From Novimethylophilus kurashikiensis (GTDB lineage: Bacteria > Pseudomonadota > Gammaproteobacteria > Burkholderiales > Methylophilaceae): 64,000 nt of DNA. Below are positions 42,201 through 50,735 of this stretch, piece by piece. Under the pieces are notes generated by a model. It ran no database searches, had not been told where the DNA came from, and saw nothing but the letters and a program-made list of their open reading frames with translations. The stretch's first letter is position 1; each line of letters opens with the position of its first letter. The stretch spans positions 62,001 to 126,000 of the forward strand of contig NZ_BDOQ01000013.1 in the NCBI RefSeq assembly GCF_003112435.1. The letters are read 5' to 3'. The translations under genes and the position numbers were made by a program.

Positions 42201-43518
42201 ATTTGCCTCGTCTCGCCTTGGAGCTGCCGTACAGCTTCATCAACGGACTCATGGAAATGCCATGGAAGACAATGGAGGCGACGACAGTGGCGAGGGTGAG
42301 TGCGATGAGCAGCTGTGCCGGTTGGAGGGCCAGGCCGTGGTTGATGGCGTAGAGCAGGTAGTAGAGCGAGCCTACGCCGCGGATGCCGAACCACGACATC
42401 AGCCATTGCTGGTCGGCGGCTATCTTCATGCCGCGCAGCCCCAGCCATACCGAGAGCGGGCGTATCACCAGGAACAGCAGTGCAGGAAACCAGAACGTGA
42501 TTTTCGATAGCCCAACATAGGTGAGGATAGCGCCGATGAGGAGTACCACGGTGAGTTCGACGATGTTCTCCAACTGGCTGTTGAAGTTACGCACGGCCTG
42601 CATGAGATAAGCCCCGGCGTGGTCGGGGCTGGTGGCGATGGCTTCGCGGGTTTCCTTGTCGGGGAGACCTACGGCCGCTACGGGGACAAGAGAAGCTGGT
42701 TTGCTGGAGGTGCGCGATTCCGTGCGTTGCAAGGCGAGTCCGGCGGCGAATACGGCCAGGAATCCGGAGCAGTAGCACAACATTGCGCAGCCGTATGCCA
42801 GCGCAATGAGCCCTAGTGAGAGAAATTCATCCAGCCCCACGGCTTCCTGGTATTCGGTGCGCAGGAACAGCACCAGCTTGCCGACCAGCATGCCTAGGCA
42901 TCCGCCGATAAGCAATCCGCCGCCGAAACCCCACAGCACATCCAGCACTATCCAGCGCCAGCCGAATTCACCCGCCTCGTGCAGGCCAAGTAGGGAGAGG
43001 CCCAAGGAGATGAACGCGTAGGCGGTGCCGTCATTCAAGCCGCCTTCCCCGGTCAAGCCAAAACGTACGCGATCGCGGTCGCCGGCTTCTTCCACCTGGA
43101 CTTCGGAGGCGAGTACAGGATCTGTGGGGGCGAGGATGGCGGCGAGCAGGATGGCTACTCCCGGCGCAAGATGCAGCGCCCAGATGCCCACCAGGCTCAA
43201 CAGACCCACGGTAATCGCCATGGAGACGAACGCGAGCCTGAGCGGCAGCCACCAGTGCTTGTCCGTCAGTGGTACGCCAAGTTTGAGCCCGCTGGCGAAC
43301 AAGGAAATCAGCAGGGCGCACTCAGTGAGCCGTTCCAGCACACCGGCGTGGGCAATGGGGTCGGGGGTGAGCAGGTTGAGTCCCCCCGGCCCAAGGCCGT
43401 AGCCGACGGCTAGGTAGAACATGGCGGTGCTGACCGGCAGGCGCTTCAGCATGGACCCGGACAGGGTCATCATGATGAGCAGGGTGCCGATGATGAGTGC
43501 CCAGACAGCGAACAGCAT
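42199..43518 (-). CDS. NhaP-type cation:proton antiporter (CPA1-like)
   Basis: 439 residues with about 12 membrane helices. Family signals: LAVGYGLGPGGLNLLTPDP, LFASGLKLGVPLTDKHWWL, the ion-site segments AAILAPTDPVLASEVQV and GLTGEGGLNDGTAYAFISLG, and the later MSWFGIRGVGSLYYLLYAI. It exchanges Na+ or K+ for protons across the inner membrane. A cytoplasmic loop of about 45 residues near 270-315 (RTESRTSSKPASLVPVAAVG) is longer than usual. The gene is single, transcribed toward a terminator of the opposite strand. Confidence 0.92.
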   Translation of the reverse strand: MLFAVWALIIGTLLIMMTLSGSMLKRLPVSTAMFYLAVGYGLGPGGLNLLTPDPIAHAGVLERLTECALLISLFASGLKLGVPLTDKHWWLPLRLAFVSMAITVGLLSLVGIWALHLAPGVAILLAAILAPTDPVLASEVQVEEAGDRDRVRFGLTGEGGLNDGTAYAFISLGLSLLGLHEAGEFGWRWIVLDVLWGFGGGLLIGGCLGMLVGKLVLFLRTEYQEAVGLDEFLSLGLIALAYGCAMLCYCSGFLAVFAAGLALQRTESRTSSKPASLVPVAAVGLPDKETREAIATSPDHAGAYLMQAVRNFNSQLENIVELTVVLLIGAILTYVGLSKITFWFPALLFLVIRPLSVWLGLRGMKIAADQQWLMSWFGIRGVGSLYYLLYAINHGLALQPAQLLIALTLATVVASIVFHGISMSPLMKLYGSSKARRGK

Positions 43519-43604
43519 GCAGGGTGGGTGGGCCGAATACAGCCGTGCTTGAAGGCCCGTGCGGAAGTGACGTGCCTGGCTTCAGCCTGGGATCAGGCCG
43601 ATGG

Positions 43605-43682
43605 TTAATGCATCAACAAATAGATGACTACTAGGACGACGGCAGGAACGCCCAGCAGCCATGCGAGAAAATATTTACCCAT
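43605..43682 (-). CDS. Very small membrane protein (25 aa)
   Basis: ATG at 43682 behind AGGAG six bases away. The product is MGKYFLAWLLGVPAVVLVVI then YLLMH: one membrane helix with a Gly-Lys start and a terminal His. Proteins of this form (MGxYFLAWLLGVPAxVLxxI) recur next to envelope genes in betaproteobacteria, as I remember, so I regard it as a real small gene. It lies 68 bases after the OmpA stop and could be on the same transcript. Function unknown. Confidence 0.7.
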   Translation of the reverse strand: MGKYFLAWLLGVPAVVLVVIYLLMH

Positions 43683-43750
43683 GATGAACTCCTGTCGGTT
43701 TCAGTTGGCAAGGCGGCAACCCCATGGTCGGCGCCTGTTGCCGGTTGCAA

Positions 43751-44968
43751 TTATTTTTCGCTGGCCCGTTGCGCTTCGATCTCGAGCACTACGCGGCGGT
43801 TTGGCTGCAAGCACTTGATGGTCTTGGCGTTCTTGGAGCCGTTGCACTGCACGACGGGCTCGGATTCGCCCTTGCCTTGCGTGTGCAGGCGTTGTGCGTC
43901 GATGCCCTGGCCAACCAGATATTGCTTGACGGCTTCGGCACGGCGCTCGGACAACTTCTGGTTGTACTGTTCGCTGCCGATGCGGTCGGCGTGACCGGTA
44001 ATCAGCAGCAGCTCGACCTGCGGGTTATCCTTCATCTTCTGGACGACTTCGCTGTTCAACAGTTGCTTGCCGGCGTCCTTCACCGTGGCTTTATTGAAGT
44101 CGAAGAGTACTTCCGCCTGGATCGCGACCTTCTTGAAGGCCGGCTCGTCCGGGCCGACAGCCGCGGGTGGGGGAGCAGGTTGCGGCGGCGGTTCCGGCTT
44201 GGTTTCCGGTTGCGGTGCGGGTTCCGGCTCGGCGGCGGCTACGGGTTCCGGCGTCGGCTCGACGGCGGCAGTTTTTTGCGGCTCGCCGAACTTGATGATC
44301 AGTCCGACATTGAGGTAAGTGTTGCCCGTCGTGTCGTGGCGGTCGGAGCCGAACAAGCCGCCGTTGGCGCGGCTGCGGCTGTAGACCTGCCGGACATCGG
44401 CTTGCAGACCGATGCGGTCGGAGATGTCGTATTGCGCGCCGACGCCGACGTTGGCCATCCAGGAATTCTTGTTGCCGTCGGCGTTGGGGAATCCTGCCGT
44501 ACCGTTGTAATGGATGTTGTTGTTGGCCATGCCGATCCCCGCCAGCAAAAATGGACGGAAGCGATCCCGGCTGAACATATACATGGCGTCGATGCCAAGA
44601 AGGGTCTGCTTGTATCGTCCGCCGGAGTAGCGGCGGCTGTCCTCATCTGCCTGGCTATGGGTGAGGCCCAATTGGACGTCCCAGTGTTCGCTCAATTCCT
44701 TGCCGATGCGGATACCGTAATTGGCATTCCAGTCGTCGGCGCGCAATTGACGATCGGTATACATGGCGCCCAGTGTCGGCATCACGTACCACGGCCCCGA
44801 GAACATATTGCCGATTCGGGAACCGACAGAACTGTCAGTTGATGCGGTATCGCTGGCACCCGTGTCTGTCCCTGTGGAACTCATGGTGCTGGCGTCGTCT
44901 GCTACCGCCATGCCGGTCATGGTCATCAATGCTGCCGCAACAGCAGCGGCCACGTAGTTACGATTCAT
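43751..44968 (-). CDS. OmpA-family outer-membrane protein
   Basis: 405 residues from ATG 44968 (MNRNYVAAAVAAALMTMTGM, signal peptide); the frame stays open upstream through the next gene, but that is antisense-frame noise. The N-terminal barrel has GPWYVMPTLGAMYTDRQLRA and ends TTGNTYLNVGLIIKFGE. A Pro/Glu-rich linker (PTPEPVAAAEPEPAPQPETK) follows, then the OmpA C-terminal domain, which binds peptidoglycan: VLFDFNKATVKDAGKQLLNS, LLITGHADRIGSEQYNQKLS, ERRAEAVKQYLV, PNRRVVLEI. There is a Cys pair near the end (VQCNGSKNAKTIKCLQPN), as in classical OmpA. A palindrome copy lies 120 bases upstream. Confidence 0.93.
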   Translation of the reverse strand: MNRNYVAAAVAAALMTMTGMAVADDASTMSSTGTDTGASDTASTDSSVGSRIGNMFSGPWYVMPTLGAMYTDRQLRADDWNANYGIRIGKELSEHWDVQLGLTHSQADEDSRRYSGGRYKQTLLGIDAMYMFSRDRFRPFLLAGIGMANNNIHYNGTAGFPNADGNKNSWMANVGVGAQYDISDRIGLQADVRQVYSRSRANGGLFGSDRHDTTGNTYLNVGLIIKFGEPQKTAAVEPTPEPVAAAEPEPAPQPETKPEPPPQPAPPPAAVGPDEPAFKKVAIQAEVLFDFNKATVKDAGKQLLNSEVVQKMKDNPQVELLLITGHADRIGSEQYNQKLSERRAEAVKQYLVGQGIDAQRLHTQGKGESEPVVQCNGSKNAKTIKCLQPNRRVVLEIEAQRASEK

Positions 44969-45088
44969 TTTGGCGTCCCCCTTAGGTTGAAAAATATCCA
45001 GCAGACAGCGACGAGAATAAGCAAAGGTTTCTCCCTGAAAAGCATTGAAAATCGTGGTGACACGATGCGGGAAAGCCGAAAGCGTTTC

Positions 45089-45104
45089 TGTTCGCTTCCG
45101 CACG
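45089..45104 (-). promoter_or_regulatory. TGTTCG-N4-CGCACG motif before ompA
   Basis: TGTTCGCTTCCGCACG: one arm is perfect, the other matches at four of six. On the minus strand it reads GCGAACAGA toward the ompA gene, 120 bases from its ATG. Confidence 0.5.
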
Positions 45105-45179
45105 GATGAGATTCGATGCGGCTCTGGCGGGAGTTCAACCACGGTACGGCAAGGGAAAACGGCAATAAAAAAGCCGCAA

Positions 45180-45210
45180 TAAAAAAAGCCGCCCTGGGGC
45201 GGGGCGGCTT
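45180..45210 (-). terminator. Terminator of the fasciclin gene
   Basis: AAGCCGCCC with GGGCGGCTT around a short loop; on the minus strand seven T residues follow. A partial repeat of the AATAAAAAAGCCGC segment lies next to it. Confidence 0.88.
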
Positions 45211-45234
45211 GCTTGGGTGACAGCAGTCTTGCGA

Positions 45235-45699
45235 TCAGGACTTGGGCAGCAGCACGGCCGTCATGGCATGGATCACGCCGTTGTCTGCGTTGATGCCTTG
45301 GCCGACGACCGGCACGTTGTCGATCTTGATGCCTTCGTTGACGGAGAGCGAGACGTTTTCGCCTTCCATCGTCTTGACCTTGCCCGCATCGACGTCGGCC
45401 TTGGTCACCTTGGCGTTGATGACGTGAAGCAGTAGCACCTTCTTCAGCGCCTCCTTGTCGTTCATCAACTTGTCGAGCTTGTCCTTGGGCATGGCCTGGA
45501 ACGCGAAATCGGTCGGTGCGAACACGGTCATCGGGCCGGCAGACTTGAATTGGTCTTCCAGGCCGGCTTTCTTGATCGCGGCCAGCATGGTCTTGAACCC
45601 GCCGTCCGTATCCATGACTTCCAGCAGGTTGTCGGCAAAAGCAGAGGTGGAAAGGCCCATGGCGGCGAGCAGGGCGGCGAAGACTACTTTGTGCTTCAT
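45235..45699 (-). CDS. Exported fasciclin (FAS1) domain protein
   Basis: 154 residues: a signal peptide (KHKVVFAALLAAMGLSTSAFA) and one FAS1 domain with the conserved blocks GPMTVFAPTDFAFQAMPKDK, LKKVLLLHVINAKVTKADV and GVIHAMTAVLLPKS. FAS1 domains mediate adhesion and surface interactions. It stands between ompA and pal, all on the minus strand, each with its own terminator. The ribosome binding site GGAGAAACATC precedes ATG 45699. Confidence 0.95.
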   Translation of the reverse strand: MKHKVVFAALLAAMGLSTSAFADNLLEVMDTDGGFKTMLAAIKKAGLEDQFKSAGPMTVFAPTDFAFQAMPKDKLDKLMNDKEALKKVLLLHVINAKVTKADVDAGKVKTMEGENVSLSVNEGIKIDNVPVVGQGINADNGVIHAMTAVLLPKS

Positions 45700-45749
45700 G
45701 ATGTTTCTCCAAAAGGTCTTAATAAAGACGTTGCAGCAATGTCGAGACG

Positions 45750-45774
45750 AAAAAAAAGGGTGCGTTGCACACCC
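45750..45774 (-). terminator. Terminator of the pal-like gene
   Basis: On the minus strand GGGTG pairs with CACCC around seven bases, followed by eight T residues. Confidence 0.8.
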
Positions 45775-45827
45775 GAGTGGAGGAGATCCTAGTCACGGTT
45801 AGCAAACCAGGATCACGGATGAATACG

Positions 45828-46370
45828 TTATTGCTCGCCCGGATAGACCAGGTCGACGCGGCGGTTTTCGGCCCAGGAGGCTTCGTCATGACCCAGTGCC
45901 TTGGGTTTTTCCTTGCCGAAGCTCACAGTCTCGATCTGCTTGTCCTGCACGCCCAGCACATTCATGGCTTGCTTCACGGCGGCGGCACGCTTCTGGCCGA
46001 GGGCGAGGTTGTATTCGCGGCTGCCGCGTTCGTCGGCGTTGCCTTGCAGCGTAATCCTGGCTGAGGGGTGATCCATCAGGTATTTGGAGTGGGCTTCAAC
46101 CAGGCTTTGGAACTCCGGCTTGACGACGTATTTGTCGTAATCGAAATACACATTGCGATGCGACAAGATGTTATTGGGATCGGTCAGCGGGTTGACCTCG
46201 GCTTTGCTAGCTTCGACCGGGGTTGTTTGGGTTTGCGGTGCCGGCGGCGGCGTCTGGGCTTGGGCGACAGGCGGCGGTACAGGTGCAGCCTTCGTTTCCT
46301 CCTTCACCGGTTTACTGGAACAGGCCGCCAAAATGCTCATGATAAAGAGCAGGCCAAGCATTTTTTTCAT
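45828..46370 (-). CDS. Pal-like peptidoglycan-associated lipoprotein
   Basis: 180 residues. Lipobox SILAACSS gives an acylated Cys near residue 17. A Pro/Gln-rich linker (PPPVAQAQTPPPAPQTQTTP) leads to the OmpA-like domain: RNVYFDYDKYVVKPEFQSLV, RITLQGNADERGSREYNLAL, GQKRAAAVKQAM, ENRRVDLVYPGEQ. The Asp and Arg that bind diaminopimelate (NADERG, ENRR) are present. The true tol-pal operon is not here, so this is a second Pal-type protein anchoring outer membrane to wall. Its start shares a 161-base divergent region with a MarR gene. Confidence 0.92.
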   Translation of the reverse strand: MKKMLGLLFIMSILAACSSKPVKEETKAAPVPPPVAQAQTPPPAPQTQTTPVEASKAEVNPLTDPNNILSHRNVYFDYDKYVVKPEFQSLVEAHSKYLMDHPSARITLQGNADERGSREYNLALGQKRAAAVKQAMNVLGVQDKQIETVSFGKEKPKALGHDEASWAENRRVDLVYPGEQ

Positions 46371-46415
46371 TGATTCTTACCCCCAAAGGAATTGCGTGAG
46401 TGATGTTCGTGCGTA

Positions 46416-46431
46416 AGTACGCGAGCGTACA
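46416..46431 (+). promoter_or_regulatory. AGTACG-N4-CGTACA motif between pal-like and marR genes
   Basis: AGTACGCGAGCGTACA followed by GA: 5 of 6 arm positions pair. The ACAGA end points at the MarR gene on the plus strand, 100 bases from its ATG; it is 46 bases from the pal start on the other side. Confidence 0.6.
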
Positions 46432-46531
46432 GACCGAGTGATTTAAATTTAGTTCAAAAATTTTGTCACAAAATATATTTATGTCAATGTATATAAATTT
46501 CAGGTTGCGCTAATATCATGGCAAGACAGTC

Positions 46532-47035
46532 ATGACACTTAAGAGCAGGAACGGGAAATTGAACGACGAACAACAAGCGCTTTCCGTACAGGTACTCAAG
46601 AAATTCCGGGTAATTTACGGCTCGGTACGGCAGCATTTCAGAGAGATCGAACAGACTTGCGGGGTATCGGGCTCCCAATTGTGGATTTTGCGTGAGGTCG
46701 CAGAAAAGCCGGGTATCGGCGTATCAGAATTGGCCGAGCGCCTGTCCATTCACCAATCGACCTGCAGCTTACTGGTTGAAAAGCTAGTGGGACGTCATCT
46801 GATTAGCAAGGAGCGCAGTCAGGAAGACCAACGGCGGGTGGGGCTACGACTCACGGAAAATACCCATGCCTTGCTGGCGAAGGCCCCGGGACCGGCAGAG
46901 GGCGTCCTGCCCGATGCCTTGATAGGGATGCCGGAAAACGTTCTGAAAAGTCTAGATGCGTCGCTGGGCGAGGTGATTAAACGCCTCAGTGCTGCCGACG
47001 ATAGCTACGCCGAAAAACCGCTCTCGGATTTGTAA
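46532..47035 (+). CDS. MarR-family transcriptional regulator (paralogue 2)
   Basis: 167 residues. Winged helix: VSELAERLSIHQSTCSLLVE as helix-turn-helix and wing SQEDQRRVGLRLT. The block SVQVLKKFRVIYGSVRQHFR, the HQST recognition helix and the tail GVLPDALIGMPE...EKPLSDL match the MarR at 361. It is divergent from the pal-like gene and has a copy of the recurring palindrome 100 bases upstream, unlike paralogue 1. Its ligand and targets are unknown; the pal-like gene next to it is a candidate. Confidence 0.9.
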   Translation: MTLKSRNGKLNDEQQALSVQVLKKFRVIYGSVRQHFREIEQTCGVSGSQLWILREVAEKPGIGVSELAERLSIHQSTCSLLVEKLVGRHLISKERSQEDQRRVGLRLTENTHALLAKAPGPAEGVLPDALIGMPENVLKSLDASLGEVIKRLSAADDSYAEKPLSDL

Positions 47036-47064
47036 AGCCGGGTTGGCCCCAAGCCCGCCGCGTC

Positions 47065-47898
47065 TTAAATCGCAATCGGCGCCTTGATGGCCGGATGGTA
47101 CTGGTAGTCGACGATCTCGAAATCCTCGAACTTGTAATCGAAAATGGACGCCGGCTTACGCTTGATCACCAGCTTGGGCAGAGGGTATGGCTCACGCGAT
47201 AGCTGCAGATCGACCTGTTCCAGGTGGTTGGTGTAAATATGCTGGTCGCCCCCGCTGATCACCAGATCGCCCACATCCAGGTCGGCTTGCTGCGCGAACA
47301 TGTGCAGCAGTAACGCATAGCTGGCGATGTTGAACGGCGTACCAAGGAAAGTATCCATGCTGCGCATGTAGAGGTGGCAGGACAGCTTGCCTTCGGCCAC
47401 GTAGAACTGAAAGAACGTATGGCAGGGCGCCAAAGCCTGCTTGCCGTTCTTGACGTTGGCTTGCGGCGAAATGCTCTCGTCCGGCAAATCAGCTACGTTC
47501 CACGCGCTCACCAGCAAACGCCGCGAATTCGGCTTGTTCTTGATTTGTTCCAGCACCTCGCTGATCTGGTCGATGTGCTTGCCGTCCGGCGTTGGCCACG
47601 AACGCCACTGATAGCCGTATACCGGTCCCAGGTCGCCATTCTCGTCCGCCCATTCGTCCCAGATGGTCACGCCGTTTTCGTTGAGGTATTTAATATTGGT
47701 GTCGCCGTTCAAAAACCATAGCAACTCATGAATGATGGAACGCAAATGCAGGCGTTTGGTGGTGACGAGCGGAAAACCCTCCTGCAAATTGAAGCGCAAT
47801 TGTTTGCCGAAGGATGAAATGGTCCCGGTGCCGGTGCGGTCGCCTTTGCGCACGCCGTTGTTGCGGATATCTGCAAGAAATTCGAGGTACTGTTTCAT
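47065..47898 (-). CDS. thyA: Thymidylate synthase
   Basis: 277 residues from ATG 47898 ([25 protein letters not shown]... in conserved form); an upstream ATG would add an unsupported N terminus. The catalytic Cys is in [10 protein letters not shown]; folate and dUMP contacts include [32 protein letters not shown] and [13 protein letters not shown]. It makes dTMP from dUMP with methylenetetrahydrofolate. folA (52988), which restores tetrahydrofolate, is 5 kb away rather than adjacent. It converges with the MarR gene. Confidence 0.97.
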   Translation of the reverse strand: MKQYLEFLADIRNNGVRKGDRTGTGTISSFGKQLRFNLQEGFPLVTTKRLHLRSIIHELLWFLNGDTNIKYLNENGVTIWDEWADENGDLGPVYGYQWRSWPTPDGKHIDQISEVLEQIKNKPNSRRLLVSAWNVADLPDESISPQANVKNGKQALAPCHTFFQFYVAEGKLSCHLYMRSMDTFLGTPFNIASYALLLHMFAQQADLDVGDLVISGGDQHIYTNHLEQVDLQLSREPYPLPKLVIKRKPASIFDYKFEDFEIVDYQYHPAIKAPIAI

Positions 47899-47990
47899 GC
47901 TGGCCTTCGGGATGAGTTGGTGGTTCAGGAAGGATGAAGTAGACCGTAACACTGGGCCGTCAGTCAAGAAAGCTTTAGCTCGGCAGATAT

Positions 47991-48035
47991 AAAAAAATCT
48001 GGCCTGGAATTCCGCAGGACGCGGGTCCAGGCCAG
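47991..48035 (-). terminator. Terminator of the glycine-zipper gene
   Basis: A 10-bp stem, CTGGCCTGGA with TCCAGGCCAG, closes an inner CCGC/GCGG stem; on the minus strand it is followed by a seven-T run. It lies about 75 bases after the stop at 48112. Confidence 0.82.
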
Positions 48036-48111
48036 TGCAGGGGGCCGGTAATCCGCCGGCTATGTCTGCCGGTCGGAGAATGCTTTTCGCGTTGGCGTCA
48101 GCTGGAGAGAG

Positions 48112-48792
48112 TTAGCTGAGAACCGTCACGCCGCCGTTGATGACCTTGACGGGGTCGCCTACGGCAAATTCAGGTTTTTCATTCATGGTGACGTTGCGTG
48201 TGCTGCCGTCGTTCATGTGGACTTTGACCAGGTACGACTCGGTGGATTTGACCTTTTTCTCGATGGTATGGCCGGCATAAGCACCGCCGCCTGCGCCGAG
48301 GATGGTCATGAGCACGTTGCCTTTGCCCTTGCCGACCTGGTTGCCGAGCAAGCCGCCTGCGACACCACCCGCTACCGCGCCCAGGCCGGTCGCCTCGCCG
48401 TCCTGCTTTACCAGCTGGATGGAGGCAACCTTGCCGCAGACATTGCAGGCTGCGGGGTGCGCCGCCGTTGCGCCGATGGGCTTGTTGACGCTGTTGCTGC
48501 CTGTGGCTTCACGGCTGGCGCTGTGGCTATGCCGAACGGCCGGTTCACTGGTGGGCTTGTCCGCGCTGCTCGATGCAGTTTTATGGTCGCTCGCGCTATT
48601 GGTTGTTTCGAGCTTCTTAGCGTCGGCGTCGGATACCGGCATCGCAACCTGGAACGATTCCGTGCCGCTATTCGAACGGGCTGGGTTGATCACTCCTGTA
48701 ATCGTGGCGATTCCCAGCAGGCTGAACGTCGTCAGGCTGACGGCCGTGATGACCATGAGCGGATGCATTCTGCGTGAATTGGAAAAATTCAT
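48112..48792 (-). CDS. Membrane-anchored glycine-zipper 2TM protein (SlyB-like)
   Basis: 226 residues. One N-terminal membrane helix (MVITAVSLTTFSLLGIATIT), a long Ser/Thr/Ala/Asp-rich linker, then HPAACNVCGKVASIQLV with a CxxC pair and the glycine-zipper repeat LGAVAGGVAGGLLGNQVGKG. The C terminus is a small beta domain (YLVKVHMNDGSTRNVTMNEK). It resembles SlyB/YcfJ-type envelope proteins that respond to outer-membrane stress. It forms a unit with the next upstream gene, 16 bases away on the same strand. Confidence 0.88.
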   Translation of the reverse strand: MNFSNSRRMHPLMVITAVSLTTFSLLGIATITGVINPARSNSGTESFQVAMPVSDADAKKLETTNSASDHKTASSSADKPTSEPAVRHSHSASREATGSNSVNKPIGATAAHPAACNVCGKVASIQLVKQDGEATGLGAVAGGVAGGLLGNQVGKGKGNVLMTILGAGGGAYAGHTIEKKVKSTESYLVKVHMNDGSTRNVTMNEKPEFAVGDPVKVINGGVTVLS

Positions 48793-48808
48793 GGCGATGC
48801 TCCTTTAC

Positions 48809-49141
48809 TTAGTCGTGGCCGTGATGCTTGTAATGACCGAGGTGGCGACCGTTGTCGTGGTGGCCGTGCCAATGGTCATCGTCGTCTTCGTAATAGTTGA
48901 CGACGCGGACATCGCGGCTGCGTTCGCGCGGCGTGGCAATGGCAACGCCGGTGGCGGCACCGAGTGCGCCTCCCAGCATGGCGCCGTTACGGCCGCCGAT
49001 GGCGGAACCGACCGCGGCACCTGCACCTCCGCCCAGTGCGCCGCCCAGTACTGCGTCGGCGGAAATGTCGCCAGCGCAAGCCTGGCCTGCGGCACCGGCC
49101 AGCAGGACGCTTAATAGCATGTTGCGAAGATGATGGTTCAT
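48809..49141 (-). CDS. Exported glycine-zipper protein with His/Asp-rich tail
   Basis: 110 residues. Signal peptide (NMLLSVLLAGAAGQACA), a glycine-zipper core (VLGGALGGGAGAAVGSAIGG, GAMLGGALGAATGVAIA) and a tail rich in His and Asp (YYEDDDDHWHGHHDNGRHLG, HYKHHGHD) that could bind metal. Function unknown. It precedes the SlyB-like gene in the same unit; the ATG follows GGGAGA. Confidence 0.85.
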   Translation of the reverse strand: MNHHLRNMLLSVLLAGAAGQACAGDISADAVLGGALGGGAGAAVGSAIGGRNGAMLGGALGAATGVAIATPRERSRDVRVVNYYEDDDDHWHGHHDNGRHLGHYKHHGHD

Positions 49142-49329
49142 TTGTGTTCTCCCGATGTTGTGATGCGGTGTTGCATCCGGAGATATAGCAACGGCTGTGC
49201 CAGAGTGAATAAATCTATTTATTCCAATGGGTTATGCGGATGGGCCTGTATTCGAGGCTATATTGACCTGTCTCTGTTGGGCGACAGTTTTTGTAGGGCT
49301 TGAGCTAACTGGCTGATATGTAATGAAAT

Positions 49330-49357
49330 CCCCCTGTCGGCGAGTTACGACAGGGGG
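49330..49357 (-). terminator. Hairpin after the glrR-like gene
   Basis: CCCCCTGTCG with CGACAGGGGG around eight bases, ten base pairs. The T run after it on the minus strand is weak (ATTTCATT), so it may be a poor terminator or a processing barrier. Confidence 0.6.
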
Positions 49358-49367
49358 GCGAGTGGGG

Positions 49368-50735
49368 CTATTCTGCGGTTTCCTTGAATAGCGAGGCGTT
49401 GAGCTGGTGACGTTGCAGCAGCTTGTAGAACTCGGTCCGGTTACGCTTGGCGAGACGCGCGGCTTGGGTGACATTGCCGCTGGTCACCTTGAGCAAGCGG
49501 GCGAGGTAATCGCGTTCGAAATGGCGTCGCGCTTCTTCGAACGGCAAGATGCTGCCAACGTCGTCGCGCAACGCTTTTTGCACCAGGGTGACGGGAATGA
49601 TGGGCGTGGTACACAGCACGGCCGTCTGCTCGACGGTGTTCTGCAATTGCCGCACGTTGCCGGGCCAGGGTGCGCCGACCAGGAGTTCCATCGCTTCCGG
49701 TGCAAAGCCGTTGATCTCCTTGTTGTACTTGGCGCATAGCTGCGCCAGGAAATAATTGGCGAGCAGCGGGATATCTTCGCGGCGGTCGGCCAGCGACGGG
49801 ATTTCAAAGGACACCACGTTGAGCCGGTAGTACAGGTCTTCGCGGAAGTTGCCGTTCTTCATCTCAGCAGCGATATCGCGGTGCGTGGCCGAGATGATGC
49901 GCACGTCGATATCCACGCTTTGCGTCGCGCCGATGGGGCGCACCTTGCGTTCCTGCAACGATCGCAGCAGCTTGACCTGTAAGGGCAGCGGCATGTCGCC
50001 AATTTCATCCAGAAACAGCGTGCCGCCTTCTGCCGCCTGAAACAGGCCCTTGTGGTCGCGCGTGGCGCCGGTAAAGGCCCCGCGGGTATGGCCGAACAGT
50101 TCCGACTCCAGCAGCGCTTCAGGAATCGCCCCGCAGTTGATCGCTACGAAAGGCTTGTTGCGGCGAGGGCTGGCGTGGTGGATAGCCTGGGCCAGCAGTT
50201 CCTTACCCGTGCCGCTTTCGCCGCGGATGAAAATGCTGGCATCGCTTTCCGCCACCATGTGAGCCTGGTCGAGCAGCGCATTGATTACGGGACTGCGTGT
50301 GACGATGCTCTTGCGCCATTCCTCGCTCTTGCCTTGCTTGGTGTTCTCCATGGCGGCACCAGCCGCAAGATGCGTTGCCGCCTCTACCTGGCGCAGCAGT
50401 TCCTTGTGATCGAACGGCTTGGTGAGAAAGCCGAACACGCCGCGACGCGTGGCTTCCACCGCGTCGGGGATGGAGCCGTGTGCGGTGAGGATGATGACGG
50501 GCAGCGCCGGGTCGTTCTTTCGCAGGGCATCGAACAAGGCCAGGCCGTCCATGCTGCCCATGCGCAGGTCGGTGATGACCAGGCTGGGCTTGGCCACGGC
50601 GACCTGTGCCAAAGCTGCTTCGCCGCTGGATGCAGACGCGACTTTATAACCCGCTGCCTGTAAGCGCATGGCCAGCAGCTTGAGCAAATCGGGATCGTCG
50701 TCGACGATGAGGATATGGGATGCGGCCGGACTCAT
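49368..50735 (-). CDS. glrR: Sigma-54-dependent response regulator, GlrR/QseF-like
   Basis: 455 residues. Receiver (1-120; acceptor Asp in [13 protein letters not shown], Lys in FLTKPFD), AAA+ domain (about 145-380) with Walker [12 protein letters not shown], the sigma-54 contact loop GAFTGA, and Walker [14 protein letters not shown], then a Fis-type helix-turn-helix ([20 protein letters not shown]). It activates sigma-54 promoters when phosphorylated. It is the last gene of a kinase-lipoprotein-regulator operon and overlaps the lipoprotein stop by four bases. In enteric bacteria GlrR controls the envelope-stress small RNA GlmY; the target here is unknown. Confidence 0.93.
   Translation of the reverse strand: MSPAASHILIVDDDPDLLKLLAMRLQAAGYKVASASSGEAALAQVAVAKPSLVITDLRMGSMDGLALFDALRKNDPALPVIILTAHGSIPDAVEATRRGVFGFLTKPFDHKELLRQVEAATHLAAGAAMENTKQGKSEEWRKSIVTRSPVINALLDQAHMVAESDASIFIRGESGTGKELLAQAIHHASPRRNKPFVAINCGAIPEALLESELFGHTRGAFTGATRDHKGLFQAAEGGTLFLDEIGDMPLPLQVKLLRSLQERKVRPIGATQSVDIDVRIISATHRDIAAEMKNGNFREDLYYRLNVVSFEIPSLADRREDIPLLANYFLAQLCAKYNKEINGFAPEAMELLVGAPWPGNVRQLQNTVEQTAVLCTTPIIPVTLVQKALRDDVGSILPFEEARRHFERDYLARLLKVTSGNVTQAARLAKRNRTEFYKLLQRHQLNASLFKETAE

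Noticed and set aside
44969-45712. N-terminal extension of the OmpA frame through the fasciclin gene
   Set aside because: The frame stays open by chance across another gene. ATG 44968 begins a proper signal peptide with a ribosome binding site.
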